Source: Streptomyces sp. CB01881
Lineage (GTDB): Bacteria > Actinomycetota > Actinomycetes > Streptomycetales > Streptomycetaceae
Direction of reading: 5' to 3'
Length of the DNA stretch: 56,958 nucleotides
Assembly: GCF_002953255.1 (NCBI RefSeq)
Contig: NZ_CP026498.1
Coordinates: forward strand, 8,218,492-8,275,449
In this document: positions 28,182 through 36,158 of the stretch, piece after piece
Layout: each line of letters starts with the position of its first letter
Numbering within the stretch: the stretch's first letter is position 1
Position numbers and translations under genes: made by a program
The notes under the pieces: model-generated
Told to the model about the DNA's origin: nothing
Database searches by the model: none
Seen by the model: the letters and a program-made list of their open reading frames with translations, nothing else

Positions 28182-29504
28182 ATGACCAGCGACCTCGCCA
28201 CCGCCGACAGCCCCGTCCTCGCCGTAGCGCGCCGAGCCAGGGAGGCCGCCGCCGCGCTCGCCCCGCTGCCGCGCCGGGCGAAGGACGCCGCGCTGCTGGC
28301 GGTCGCGGACGCCCTGGTGGCCCGCAGCGCCGAGATCACCGCGGCCAACGCCGAGGACGTCGCGCGGGCCCGCACGGCCGGCACCGCCGAGTCGGTGATC
28401 GACCGGCTGACCCTCACCGACGAGCGGATCGCCGCGATCGCCTCGGACGTCCGCGACGTGGCCGGCCTGCCCGACCCGGTCGGCGAGGTGGTCCGCGGCT
28501 ACACCCTGCCCAACGGCCTGGACGTCCGGCAGGTCCGGGTGCCGCTCGGCGTCGTCGGCATCATCTACGAGGCCCGGCCCAACGTCACCGTGGACGCCGC
28601 CGCGCTCTGCCTGAAGTCCGGCAACGCGGTGCTGCTGCGCGGCTCGGCCTCCGCGTACCGCTCCAACACCGCGCTGATCGCGGTGCTGCGCGACGCCGTG
28701 GCCTCGGCCGGCCTGCCCGCCGACGCCGTCCAGCTCGTCCCGGGCGAGAGCCGGGACTCCGTCCAGGAGCTGATGCGCGCCCGCGGCCTGGTGGACGTGC
28801 TGATCCCGCGCGGCGGCGCCTCGCTGATCCGGACCGTGGTCGAGGGCTCGACCGTGCCCGTGATCGAGACCGGTACCGGCAACTGCCACGTCTACGTGGA
28901 CGCGCAGGCCGACCCGGCGATGGCCGTCGGCATCCTGCTGAACTCCAAGGCCCAGCGGGTCAGCGTCTGCAACTCCGCCGAGACCCTGCTCGTCCACCAG
29001 GACATCGCGGACACCTTCCTGCCGCTCGCGCTGGCCGCCCTGGCCGGCGCCGGGGTCACGGTGCACGGCGACGACGCGGTGCTCAAGGCCGCCGAGGGCT
29101 CGCCCGCCACCGTCGTGCCGGCCACCGAGGAGGACTGGGAGACCGAGTACCTCTCCTACGACCTGGCGGCCGCCGTGGTGCCCTCGCTGGACGCCGCCGT
29201 CGCGCACATCCGCCGCTGGTCCTCCGGCCACACCGAGGCCATCGTCACCACCTCGCAGGCCGCTGCCCGCCGCTTCACCCAGCTGGTCGACGCCACCACG
29301 GTCGCCGTCAACGCCTCGACCCGGTTCACCGACGGCGGTGAGTTCGGCTTCGGCGCCGAGATCGGCATCTCCACCCAGAAGCTGCACGCCCGCGGCCCGA
29401 TGGGCCTGCCCGAGCTGACCAGCACCAAGTACATCGTCACTGGTGACGGGCACGTCCGGGGCGAGGCGACGCAGACCGTGGGCGGCGCGGCCGACGCTGG
29501 CTGA
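28182..29504 (+). CDS. proA: Glutamate-5-semialdehyde dehydrogenase (gamma-glutamyl phosphate reductase)
   Basis: ProA reduces gamma-glutamyl phosphate to glutamate semialdehyde with NADPH. The 440-residue protein has the aldehyde-dehydrogenase-like fold, the signature GVVGIIYEARPNVTVDA, ALCLKSGNAVLLRGS, the catalytic Cys263 in SVCNSAETLL, and the end motif GLPELTSTKYI. ATG 28182 matches the family N-terminus. The gene appears to have its own leaderless promoter, so proB and proA need not be transcribed together. Confidence 0.97.
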   Translation: MTSDLATADSPVLAVARRAREAAAALAPLPRRAKDAALLAVADALVARSAEITAANAEDVARARTAGTAESVIDRLTLTDERIAAIASDVRDVAGLPDPVGEVVRGYTLPNGLDVRQVRVPLGVVGIIYEARPNVTVDAAALCLKSGNAVLLRGSASAYRSNTALIAVLRDAVASAGLPADAVQLVPGESRDSVQELMRARGLVDVLIPRGGASLIRTVVEGSTVPVIETGTGNCHVYVDAQADPAMAVGILLNSKAQRVSVCNSAETLLVHQDIADTFLPLALAALAGAGVTVHGDDAVLKAAEGSPATVVPATEEDWETEYLSYDLAAAVVPSLDAAVAHIRRWSSGHTEAIVTTSQAAARRFTQLVDATTVAVNASTRFTDGGEFGFGAEIGISTQKLHARGPMGLPELTSTKYIVTGDGHVRGEATQTVGGAADAG

Positions 29505-29519
29505 GCCCGGCCGCACGGC

Positions 29520-29543
29520 GGTCCGTCACACGTGTGACGGACC
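29520..29543. promoter_or_regulatory. Perfect 24-bp palindrome between proA and the SCO2584-type gene
   Basis: The half-site GGTCCGTCACAC is followed by its exact complement, with CACGTG at the centre. It is centred about 62 bp before the predicted transcription start at 29594. It may be an operator, or a proA terminator hairpin (10-bp stem, ACGT loop, no U-run). Confidence 0.6.
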
Positions 29544-29581
29544 AACTGCGAGGAGCCACAGACAAAACGCCCGCCCGGTAA

Positions 29582-29587
29582 TACGCT
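29582..29587 (+). promoter_or_regulatory. Leaderless -10 element (TACGCT) of the SCO2584-type gene
   Basis: TACGCT ends six bases before GTG 29594. An overlapping TAATAC at 29579 is an alternative -10. No ribosome binding site is present. Confidence 0.5.
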
Positions 29588-29593
29588 GAATCC

Positions 29594-30187
29594 GTGGCTG
29601 AGGATGTGGGGGGCTTGCCGTACCCCGACGGCGCCGACCACGGTGGTGCGGACGACGAGTTCGCCACCGTGGTCTTCGATGAGGCCTTCGTCCGTTCCGC
29701 CGCCGTGCACGAGCCGACGGCCAAGGAGCGGCAGCTCGCCGCCGCCGAGGCCCGGTTCGAGCCGGACGCGGCGGTGGCGGGCTGGGGCTATGACGTCCCG
29801 GTCGGTGACGGGCTCCCGCTGGAGCTGCGCCCGTACCCGAGCGGGCTCGACGACGACCGCCTCTACCCCGACCCGTGGTCGGGCCCCGGCCGGGCGGCCG
29901 GGCGCCGGACCCGCCGGTGGGGCCGGGCCGGCGGCTACGATCCGGTGCGGGCGTCCAGCGGGCGCTACGTCGCCCAGCAGCGCTGGCACCGGCCGGTGGC
30001 CTGGGTGCTAGCCGTGATCATGGGCGTGAGCCTGGTCGCGGTGGCGGTCGCGGCGGTCTACCAGGGCGTGGGCGGGGCCGGCGGCGGCACGCCCCGGCGG
30101 CCCGAGTCCGGCAGCAGCAGCGTCGGGGCCGATCCGGCCTCCTCGCCGGCCGAGCCGTCGCTCGTGGTCACGGCACCGGCGGGCTGA
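29594..30187 (+). CDS. SCO2584-type membrane protein implicated in spore wall synthesis
   Basis: The 197-residue bitopic protein has a cytoplasmic N-terminal domain with the motif DDEFATVVFDEAFVRSA, an Arg-rich stretch (GRAAGRRTRRWGRA), one membrane helix (WVLAVIMGVSLVAVAVAAVYQG, about 136-157) and a short Ser/Pro/Gly-rich outer tail. In S. coelicolor the proA-adjacent SCO2584 is reported as a member of the spore wall synthesizing complex with MreB/C/D, PBP2 and Sfr; the identity here rests on gene order and the shared N-terminal motif. GTG 29594 fits leaderless initiation. Confidence 0.8.
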   Translation: MAEDVGGLPYPDGADHGGADDEFATVVFDEAFVRSAAVHEPTAKERQLAAAEARFEPDAAVAGWGYDVPVGDGLPLELRPYPSGLDDDRLYPDPWSGPGRAAGRRTRRWGRAGGYDPVRASSGRYVAQQRWHRPVAWVLAVIMGVSLVAVAVAAVYQGVGGAGGGTPRRPESGSSSVGADPASSPAEPSLVVTAPAG

Positions 30188-30279
30188 TCCGCTGAGGGTG
30201 GTGCGCCCCGGGGTGGGCGGTGACGCGGTGCCCCCGGGAATGTACGCGGGCGCCCTCGTGGAGGGGTGCCGGTGCGTCT

Positions 30280-30285
30280 TACCCT
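30280..30285 (+). promoter_or_regulatory. Leaderless -10 element (TACCCT) of the SCO2583-type gene
   Basis: TACCCT is followed by six bases and ATG 30292, with no Shine-Dalgarno sequence. Confidence 0.55.
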
Positions 30286-30291
30286 GGTGTC

Positions 30292-31353
30292 ATGGGTGAC
30301 CCGCGAGAGCCTCCGGAGGGTGCGCCCGACGGTGGTTCCGGAAACGAGGACGAGTACCGGTCCGTCGTGTTCGACGAATCGTTCGTCCGGGCTGCCCGCA
30401 TCCAGGAGCTGTCCGCCCGGGAGCGGCTGGCCGGGTCGTTCGGCCGGGCGACCCGGACGCGCGTGCGGCTCGGACCGCTGGGCACCGTGCCGCGGCAGGC
30501 GCTCGCGCTGCTGCTGCTGATCCTGCTGGCCTTCGCGGCCGCCGTGTACTTCGGCGTCAGCGCTCCGAACCGGCAGACCGCGCGCCCCGAGGGCAGTCAA
30601 CTGACCGTCAGCCTGGTGGCGTTGAGCCCGGCTTCGGCGGTCCGGCCGGTCGCCGACCCGGCCAGTCCGTTCGCCGCGCTGCCGGCCGGCTACAGCGACG
30701 GCGCCATCGGTCTCGGGACGCCCGCGGGGGCGGCCACCGAGCACTTCAGCAGGGTCGAGGTGACCAAGGCGCTCGACACCGTGCAGCGCTACCTGGTGGC
30801 CTCCTCGCTCGCGCCGGCGGCCCTGGTCCAGGGGGCCACCGCCGATGTGCGGGCCTTCGTCACGCCCGGCGAGCAGGCCCAGTTCGACACGAGCGTGGCC
30901 CAGCCCGTCGACGACCGCCACCACGCGCTGACCGGCTGGGTGGTCCGCTTCGACCCGGCGCAGGTCGCGCTGGCGGCCGACAGCGTGAAGGTGGTGGGCG
31001 CGATGCGGATCGACGAGGCGGACAGCGGCACGCTGCAGATCACCACCGACCACACCTTCGTCTACGCGCTGAAGCCGGCCGGGGCGCCGAGCGGCGCACC
31101 GGTGACGCTGGAGACCGTGCGGCGGCAGCTGACCTTCCAGTTCGACCGGATCGACCTGGCCTCCGCCCAGCTGCGGCTGGTGGACTCGGTGCTCCAGGCC
31201 GGGCCGGTGCCGTGCACCGGCTCGCTGGCGGCCTTCGTCCAGCCTGTGCTGGCCGGGCCGGACGGCACCGCGGCGCCCGCGCCGACGGCGGTCGACCCGG
31301 GCAACCACGCCCGCCCGGCCTGGCAGGTCTGCGCGGTGCTGGCGGGCGGCTGA
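30292..31353 (+). CDS. SCO2583-type membrane protein
   Basis: The 353-residue protein has an N-terminal motif EDEYRSVVFDESFVRAA that aligns with the preceding gene product, one membrane helix (QALALLLLILLAFAAAVYFGV, about 67-87) and a 265-residue extracytoplasmic domain. That domain contains paired Cys residues near its end (VPCTGS and WQVCAVL) that could form a disulfide. It has no catalytic motif. Two adjacent genes sharing this N-terminal domain probably arose by duplication or share a cytoplasmic partner. It ends 71 bases before the convergent M48 protease gene. Confidence 0.8.
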   Translation: MGDPREPPEGAPDGGSGNEDEYRSVVFDESFVRAARIQELSARERLAGSFGRATRTRVRLGPLGTVPRQALALLLLILLAFAAAVYFGVSAPNRQTARPEGSQLTVSLVALSPASAVRPVADPASPFAALPAGYSDGAIGLGTPAGAATEHFSRVEVTKALDTVQRYLVASSLAPAALVQGATADVRAFVTPGEQAQFDTSVAQPVDDRHHALTGWVVRFDPAQVALAADSVKVVGAMRIDEADSGTLQITTDHTFVYALKPAGAPSGAPVTLETVRRQLTFQFDRIDLASAQLRLVDSVLQAGPVPCTGSLAAFVQPVLAGPDGTAAPAPTAVDPGNHARPAWQVCAVLAGG

Positions 31354-31380
31354 GCGGCCCGGTACCGGGAGCGGACGCGC

Positions 31381-31412
31381 CGACGGCCCCCGGCGGTGGC
31401 CGGGGGCCGTCG
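31381..31412. terminator. Bidirectional terminator between convergent genes
   Basis: A perfect 14-bp stem CGACGGCCCCCGGC / GCCGGGGGCCGTCG with loop GGTG lies in the 71-base gap between the SCO2583-type gene and the M48 peptidase gene. Confidence 0.75.
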
Positions 31413-31424
31413 GGCGGGGAGGCG

Positions 31425-32507
31425 TCAGTTCTGGTCGCGGGAGCCGTGGCCGTCCTGCCCGTCGCGGGGCGCGGAGCCGTTGCCGCGTGCGGCACCGGCG
31501 AAGGTGTCGCGGAGCTTGCCGCCGACCGTGGCCGCGCCGCCGGCGACGTCGCGGATCAGGCCCATCAGCGGGTCCTTGCTCTCCTTCACCGAGCTGCTGT
31601 AGTGGTCGGCGGCGGCCTTCCACTGCTCGCCGACCGAGGCGTCGGGGTCGTCGGTGCGGCGCGGGTAGGCGCCGGCCAGGATCGAGCGGTACTCGTCGCT
31701 CTCCGCCCACTTCTTCAGCCGGGCGACCCGGACCACCGCGAACGGGTGGCTCTGCGGCAGCACCTGGAGCAGCTTGAGCACGCCGTCGCGCAGGTCGCCG
31801 GCCTTCTCGTACTCCTCGGCCTGCTCCAGGAAGGCGTCGACGTTCATCTCGGCCAGGTTGTGGCCGCCGGCCAGCTTCATCAGGGCCCGCATGGACGCCT
31901 GGAGGTCCTGCCCGGCGAGCAGGCCGGCCCGGTCGCTGGAGAGCTCGGCCTTGCGGAACCACTCCTTGAGCGCGGTGACGATCGCCATGATCGCCAGGTT
32001 GCCGAGCGGCACCCAGGCGATCCGGGCGGCGATGTTGGTGAGGATCAGCAGCATCGTCCGGTAGACGGCGTGGCCGGACATCGCGTGGCCGACCTCGTGG
32101 CCGATGACGGAGCGCAGCTCCTCCTCGTCGAGCAGCTCGACCAGGCCGCTGGTGACCACGATGATCGGGGTGTCGATGCCGATGCAGTACGCGTTGACCG
32201 TCGGGTCCTGGCTGACGTAGAGGTCCGGGACCTTCTCCAGGTCCAGCACGTAGGCGGCGTCGCGCACCATGTTGTACAGCTCGGGGAACTGCCGCTCGGA
32301 GGTCTTCACGGCGGTGGCCAGGAACATCAGCCGGATCGAGCGCTCGGAGACCAGGCCGGCGAGCTTCTTCAGCACGTCGTCGAATCCGGTCAGCTTCCGC
32401 AGCGCGACCAGGGCGGAACGGTCCGCCGGGTGCTCCCAGGCCCGGGTGGAGATCTCCGGGAAGCGCTGACGGCGCCGGCTGGGCGCCTTCTCGGTGGTGT
32501 CGGTCAT
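31425..32507 (-). CDS. M48-family zinc metallopeptidase
   Basis: The 360-residue protein has the zinc-binding HEVGH at 137-141 and the downstream glutamate ligand motif ELSSD at 188-192, as in HtpX/Ste24-type peptidases. A hydrophobic stretch after the first motif (about 150-180) probably makes one or two membrane passes or dips, so the enzyme is likely membrane-associated and faces the cytoplasm. The C-terminal 60 residues are polar. Its substrate is unknown; membrane-protein quality control is the usual role. GGGAGG precedes ATG 32507. It is divergent from a tiny membrane protein gene. Confidence 0.92.
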   Translation of the reverse strand: MTDTTEKAPSRRRQRFPEISTRAWEHPADRSALVALRKLTGFDDVLKKLAGLVSERSIRLMFLATAVKTSERQFPELYNMVRDAAYVLDLEKVPDLYVSQDPTVNAYCIGIDTPIIVVTSGLVELLDEEELRSVIGHEVGHAMSGHAVYRTMLLILTNIAARIAWVPLGNLAIMAIVTALKEWFRKAELSSDRAGLLAGQDLQASMRALMKLAGGHNLAEMNVDAFLEQAEEYEKAGDLRDGVLKLLQVLPQSHPFAVVRVARLKKWAESDEYRSILAGAYPRRTDDPDASVGEQWKAAADHYSSSVKESKDPLMGLIRDVAGGAATVGGKLRDTFAGAARGNGSAPRDGQDGHGSRDQN

Positions 32508-32823
32508 GGGTGTGAGTACCTCCCTGGTCGACGGCGGCCCCGGCCGCTGGCCGGCCCCCGCTGGTCTTCGCCTGCAACGACTGTCTGTGCAACGTCCGCG
32601 GTTGCGTACTCGTCCCCGCGACCGCCCCGTCGGCCCGGCGCCCGTTCGGGGCGGGCCCCGGGCCGCACCCCCGGCCCGCCCCGGGAACGCGGTGCGGTGC
32701 GCGGCGCGGACGGGGCCGGAGGGGGCGGTGGGCGGCGCGGGTGTGAGGCCGGTTTACCCTGAATGACCTGGAGAGCCGAGACCACACCTGGCCGCGGTAC
32801 CGAGCAGTCCGAGGAGCCCGCAG
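32508..32823. other. Divergent intergenic region between the M48 gene and a small membrane protein gene
   Basis: There is no gene in these 316 bases. It should carry promoters in both directions. TACCCT at 32755-32760 is a candidate -10 for the + strand gene, which would have a leader of about 57 nt. Confidence 0.4.
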
Positions 32824-32970
32824 ATGTCCACCGACGCCCTTGTCAGCCTGGCCGGCCCGATCTCCACGGAGAACGGCCCCGGGCTCTTCCTGCGGATCAT
32901 CGTGGTGGCCTCGTTCGTCGGCGTCGGCCTGCTGGCCTGGATCCTGCTGCGGGCCGGCCGCAACAACTGA
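32824..32970 (+). CDS. 48-residue single-helix membrane protein
   Basis: The ATG at 32824 has GAGGAG 6-7 nt upstream. The product is a polar N-terminal 20 residues, one membrane helix (IIVVASFVGVGLLAWILL) and a basic end RAGRNN. The good ribosome binding site and strong GC3 bias support coding. No function is known to me. A similar very short protein is found upstream of nadD in Streptomyces. Confidence 0.65.
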   Translation: MSTDALVSLAGPISTENGPGLFLRIIVVASFVGVGLLAWILLRAGRNN

Positions 32971-33180
32971 GCCCCCTCGGGCAGTTCACCGGGCACCTCC
33001 TTCCGGCCCTCCGGGCACCGGGCGACCGGGCCCCGCAGCACCGGGGCCCGGCTCACACCGGATCAGACGCGGTGGGCCGCCGAGCGGTTGCCTTGTAGGC
33101 CCCCGTACGATGACGGGTGGGCCCTCACCGGCCCGTACCACCCCCTGGTCCGTCATCCGAGCCGAGAAGGTCCGCCGACC

Positions 33181-33339
33181 ATGAGCACTGCCGCCGCACT
33201 TCCCGTCCTGAACCTGCTCGCCTCCGAGGGCGAGGGGGGCAACCACGAAAGCCTGAACCCGTACCTGACGGGTGGCGCCGCGCTGTTCATCCTCCTGGTG
33301 ATGCTCTACGTGACCACCCGCTTCAACCGGGACCGCTGA
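33181..33339 (+). CDS. 52-residue single-helix membrane protein
   Basis: ATG 33181 follows AGAAGG at about 10 nt. The protein has an acidic N-terminus (LLASEGEGGNHESLNPY), a single helix (LTGGAALFILLVMLYVTT) and a basic end RFNRDR. The positive-outside-helix pattern predicts the C-terminus in the cytoplasm. Function unknown. It is immediately upstream of nadD. Confidence 0.72.
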   Translation: MSTAAALPVLNLLASEGEGGNHESLNPYLTGGAALFILLVMLYVTTRFNRDR

Positions 33340-33478
33340 GCCGCTTTCCGGGACGGCCGAGCCCGTTCCGGGCCGCCCGGGGGAGCGTCCGGCAGGTGCG
33401 CCGGCCGCTCCCTCACGCATCTCCCGGCCTGTCCCGGGGCCCGCACCCGGGCGTTCCCGCACCGTAACGGGCGTCGCG

Positions 33479-33484
33479 TAAGGT
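33479..33484 (+). promoter_or_regulatory. Candidate -10 (TAAGGT) of nadD
   Basis: TAAGGT ends 8 bases before ATG 33493, giving a leaderless or nearly leaderless transcript. Confidence 0.4.
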
Positions 33485-33492
33485 ATCGCGGC

Positions 33493-34125
33493 ATGGGAGA
33501 GCAGGCCGGGAATCCCGGCGGACCGGCACCGGTGAAGAGGCGCCTCGGCGTGATGGGCGGCACCTTCGACCCGATCCACCACGGGCACCTGGTCGCCGCC
33601 AGTGAGGTGGCGAGCGCGTTCCACCTGGACGAGGTGGTCTTCGTTCCCACCGGGCAGCCGTGGCAGAAGACCGACCGGCACGTCACGCCGGCCGAGGACC
33701 GCTACCTGATGACGGTCATCGCGACCGCGGAGAACCCGCAGTTCTCGGTCAGCCGGATCGACATCGACCGCGAGGGCCCGACGTACACCGTCGACACCCT
33801 GCGCGACCTGCGCGCGATGCACCCGGACGCCGACCTCTTCTTCATCACCGGCGCCGACGCGCTCGCCCAGATCCTCTCCTGGCGGGACTCCGAGGAGCTT
33901 TTCTCGCTCGCCCACTTCATCGGCTGCACCCGGCCGGGGCACACTCTTTCGGACGCCGGGCTTCCGGTGGGCGGGGTCTCCCTGGTGGAGGTCCCGGCGC
34001 TGGCCATCTCCTCCACGGACTGCCGCAACCGGGTCGCCAAGGGCGAGCCGGTCTGGTACCTCGTCCCGGACGGCGTGGTCCGCTACATCGACAAGCGGGC
34101 GCTCTACGCGCCGCACCGGACCTGA
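33493..34125 (+). CDS. nadD: Nicotinate-nucleotide adenylyltransferase
   Basis: NadD converts nicotinate mononucleotide and ATP to deamido-NAD. The 210-residue protein has the nucleotidyltransferase motif GGTFDPIHHGH at 22-32, VPTGQPWQK, TGADAL and the ISSTDCRNR motif (ISSTxxR). About 16 residues precede the core strand. ATG 33493 fits the TAAGGT box upstream. It is followed after 19 bases by the LytR-type gene, so nadD, that gene, rsfS and the phosphatase gene probably form an operon, as in other actinobacteria. Confidence 0.96.
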   Translation: MGEQAGNPGGPAPVKRRLGVMGGTFDPIHHGHLVAASEVASAFHLDEVVFVPTGQPWQKTDRHVTPAEDRYLMTVIATAENPQFSVSRIDIDREGPTYTVDTLRDLRAMHPDADLFFITGADALAQILSWRDSEELFSLAHFIGCTRPGHTLSDAGLPVGGVSLVEVPALAISSTDCRNRVAKGEPVWYLVPDGVVRYIDKRALYAPHRT

Positions 34126-34144
34126 TCCCCGGAGGGGCCGACCG

Positions 34145-36019
34145 ATGAGCGATCGCAGGGGACCGCAGGACGACTGGTCCACCGGGCAGTACCCGCAGCA
34201 CCGGCAGCAGCAGTACGACCAGTACGGGCAGCCGGTGCAGGGCGGCGGGTACGAGCAGCCGTACGACCAGCCGTACGAGCAGTACGACCAGTACGGGCAG
34301 CCGGTGCAGCAGCCGTACGGGCAGGACGGCTACGCCGGCTACCCGGGCCAGCAGGGCCAGCAGGGGCAGGACCAGTACCAGCAGGCCTACCAGCCGTACG
34401 AGCAGCCCCGGCAGGGCGGCGGGTACGAGCAGCCGTACGAGCAGTACGACCAGTACGGGCAGCCGGTCCAGCAGCCGTACGGGCAGGACGGCTACGCCGG
34501 CTACCCCGGCCAGCAGGGCCAGGACCAGTACCAGCAGGCCTACCAGCCGTACGAGCAGCCCCAGCAGTACGCGGCGGCGCCGGTCGTCACCGGGCCGGAC
34601 GCCGCGCCCGCCGGGGCGGCCCCCGCTGCCGCCCCGGCTCCGCCGCGCCCGCGCACGCCCCGGCCGGCCGCCGCGGCCGCCGACGCGCCCGCCCGGCCCG
34701 AGCCGCCGTCCGAACAGGTCGGCGGGAGCCGCGCGGCCAGGACCGGCGGCGCCGGCAAGACCCCCAAGGACGACTACGCCACCGGCGAGTTCACCTTCGT
34801 CGACGAGGAGGCGGAGGAGTCCGAGGACGTCATCGACTGGCTGAAGTTCGCCGAGTCCCGCAGCGAGGTGCGCGCCGAGCGCCGTCGCAAGCTGCGCACC
34901 CGGCTGATCGGCGCCGGCGTGGTGCTGGCGCTCGCGGCGGCCGGTGCCGGCGGCTACCTCTGGTTCACCGGCGAGGACAAGCAGAGCGCGGCGAGCGCGG
35001 CCGGCCCGCGCCAGGTCAACGTGGTGCACCTGCGCGACCTCACGGGCAAGGTCTCCAGCGCGCTGCTGGTCAACGACTCCGCCGGGCACAAGGGCACCGT
35101 GCTGCTGCTGCCGGACACCCTGCGGCTGCCCGGCCCCGGCGACCCGCCGGTCACCACCGTCGGCCAGGCCATGGACAGCCTTGGCCCGTCCGCCACCCGC
35201 GACGGCCTCGCCACCGTGCTCGGCGCCCCGGTGGCCGGCACCTGGCGGCTGGACACCCCCTACCTGGAACTGCTGGTCGCCCAGCTCGGCGGCGTCCGGG
35301 TCGACACCAACGCCGAGACCCACGAGGGCGGCAAGGCCGACGGCAAGCTGCTCGCCGCCGCCGGGAAGAACACCCTGCTCAGCGGAAAGGCGGCGGTCGC
35401 CTACGCCACCCTCCAGGCGCCCGGCGAGAACCGGGACGCCCAGCTGGCCCGGTTCGGCCAGGTGATGGACGCGGTGGTGCGCACCATGCCGACCGAGTTC
35501 AAGGACGCCAAGGACGACGTGCACCGGATGAACGCGGTGCTCGACCCGTCGCTGCCGGAGGACGCCCTGGCCGGGGTGCTGGTCCAGCTCGCCCAGCAGG
35601 CCAAGGACGGCCACCTCGGCACCAGCGCGCTGACCGTCAAGGCGGACGGCTCCCTGGACGAGGCCACCGCCGGCAAGCAGGTCAAGGACGTCCTCGGCAG
35701 CACGGTGAAGTCCGCCACCACCGGCGACGCCCCGGCCCGGGTCTCCATCCAGGACGCCACCGGCAACGACCAGGCGGCCGCCGCCGCACAGGTCCAGGTC
35801 GTCAACGCGGGCCTCACCTTCATCCCCGGCGGGGCGAAGAGCACGCCGCAGGCGGCCAGTGAGATCCGCTACACCGACGACGCCCGGCAGGCCGCGGCGA
35901 AGTCCCTGGCGATCAGCCTCAACCTGCCGGAGACCGCGGCCAAGAAGGTCACCGACGCGCAGAACGCCGACCTGGTGGTGGTCCTCGGCAAGGACTACCA
36001 GCCGCCGAAGGCCCAGTAG
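34145..36019 (+). CDS. LytR-type membrane protein with Q/Y-rich repeat N-terminus and LytR C-terminal domain
   Basis: The 624-residue protein starts with about 150 residues of Gln/Tyr/Gly/Pro-rich sequence containing a roughly 50-residue unit present twice (DQYGQPVQQPYGQDGYAGYP). It then has an Ala/Pro linker, a membrane helix at about 253-274 (LIGAGVVLALAAAGAGGYLWF) and an extracytoplasmic part resembling an LCP domain (DTLRLPGPGD, LAAAGKNTLLSGKAAVAYATLQ), although the Arg/Asp set of active LCP ligases is not evident. A LytR_C domain forms the end (about 533-622). It may act in attaching wall polymers, or may be a degenerate relative. It lies between nadD and rsfS, the usual Streptomyces order. 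Confidence 0.88.
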   Translation: MSDRRGPQDDWSTGQYPQHRQQQYDQYGQPVQGGGYEQPYDQPYEQYDQYGQPVQQPYGQDGYAGYPGQQGQQGQDQYQQAYQPYEQPRQGGGYEQPYEQYDQYGQPVQQPYGQDGYAGYPGQQGQDQYQQAYQPYEQPQQYAAAPVVTGPDAAPAGAAPAAAPAPPRPRTPRPAAAAADAPARPEPPSEQVGGSRAARTGGAGKTPKDDYATGEFTFVDEEAEESEDVIDWLKFAESRSEVRAERRRKLRTRLIGAGVVLALAAAGAGGYLWFTGEDKQSAASAAGPRQVNVVHLRDLTGKVSSALLVNDSAGHKGTVLLLPDTLRLPGPGDPPVTTVGQAMDSLGPSATRDGLATVLGAPVAGTWRLDTPYLELLVAQLGGVRVDTNAETHEGGKADGKLLAAAGKNTLLSGKAAVAYATLQAPGENRDAQLARFGQVMDAVVRTMPTEFKDAKDDVHRMNAVLDPSLPEDALAGVLVQLAQQAKDGHLGTSALTVKADGSLDEATAGKQVKDVLGSTVKSATTGDAPARVSIQDATGNDQAAAAAQVQVVNAGLTFIPGGAKSTPQAASEIRYTDDARQAAAKSLAISLNLPETAAKKVTDAQNADLVVVLGKDYQPPKAQ

Positions 36020-36022
36020 CGC

Positions 36023-36046
36023 GGCCCCGCCCGGCACGGGCGGGCC
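36023..36046 (+). terminator. GC-rich hairpin after the LytR-type gene
   Basis: GGCCCCGCCC pairs with GGGCGGGCC (one bulged C) just after the stop. It has no U-run, so its strength is uncertain. Confidence 0.4.
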
Positions 36047-36100
36047 GGGCGGGCCGGGAAAACGGTTCCGGGGCCGCCCGGGCGGCGTGAGATCCTGGAA

Positions 36101-36131
36101 GGCGATGCCCGGCCGCGTGCCGGGCATCGCC
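36101..36131 (+). promoter_or_regulatory. Hairpin in the rsfS leader
   Basis: A perfect 13-bp stem GGCGATGCCCGGC / GCCGGGCATCGCC with a 5-nt loop ends 27 bases before the rsfS start. Confidence 0.5.
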
Positions 36132-36158
36132 CCCAAGCAGCCGAGCCGGAAGAACACC

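Noticed and set aside
28170..29504. proB-proA as a single operon
   Set aside because: proA has its own leaderless -10 element and is separated from proB by about 740 bases with an unrelated gene; co-transcription cannot be excluded but is not needed.
34145..36019. Active LCP ligase
   Set aside because: The conserved Arg/Asp residues of LCP active sites are not evident; only the C-terminal LytR_C region is clear, so a catalytic role is not claimed.
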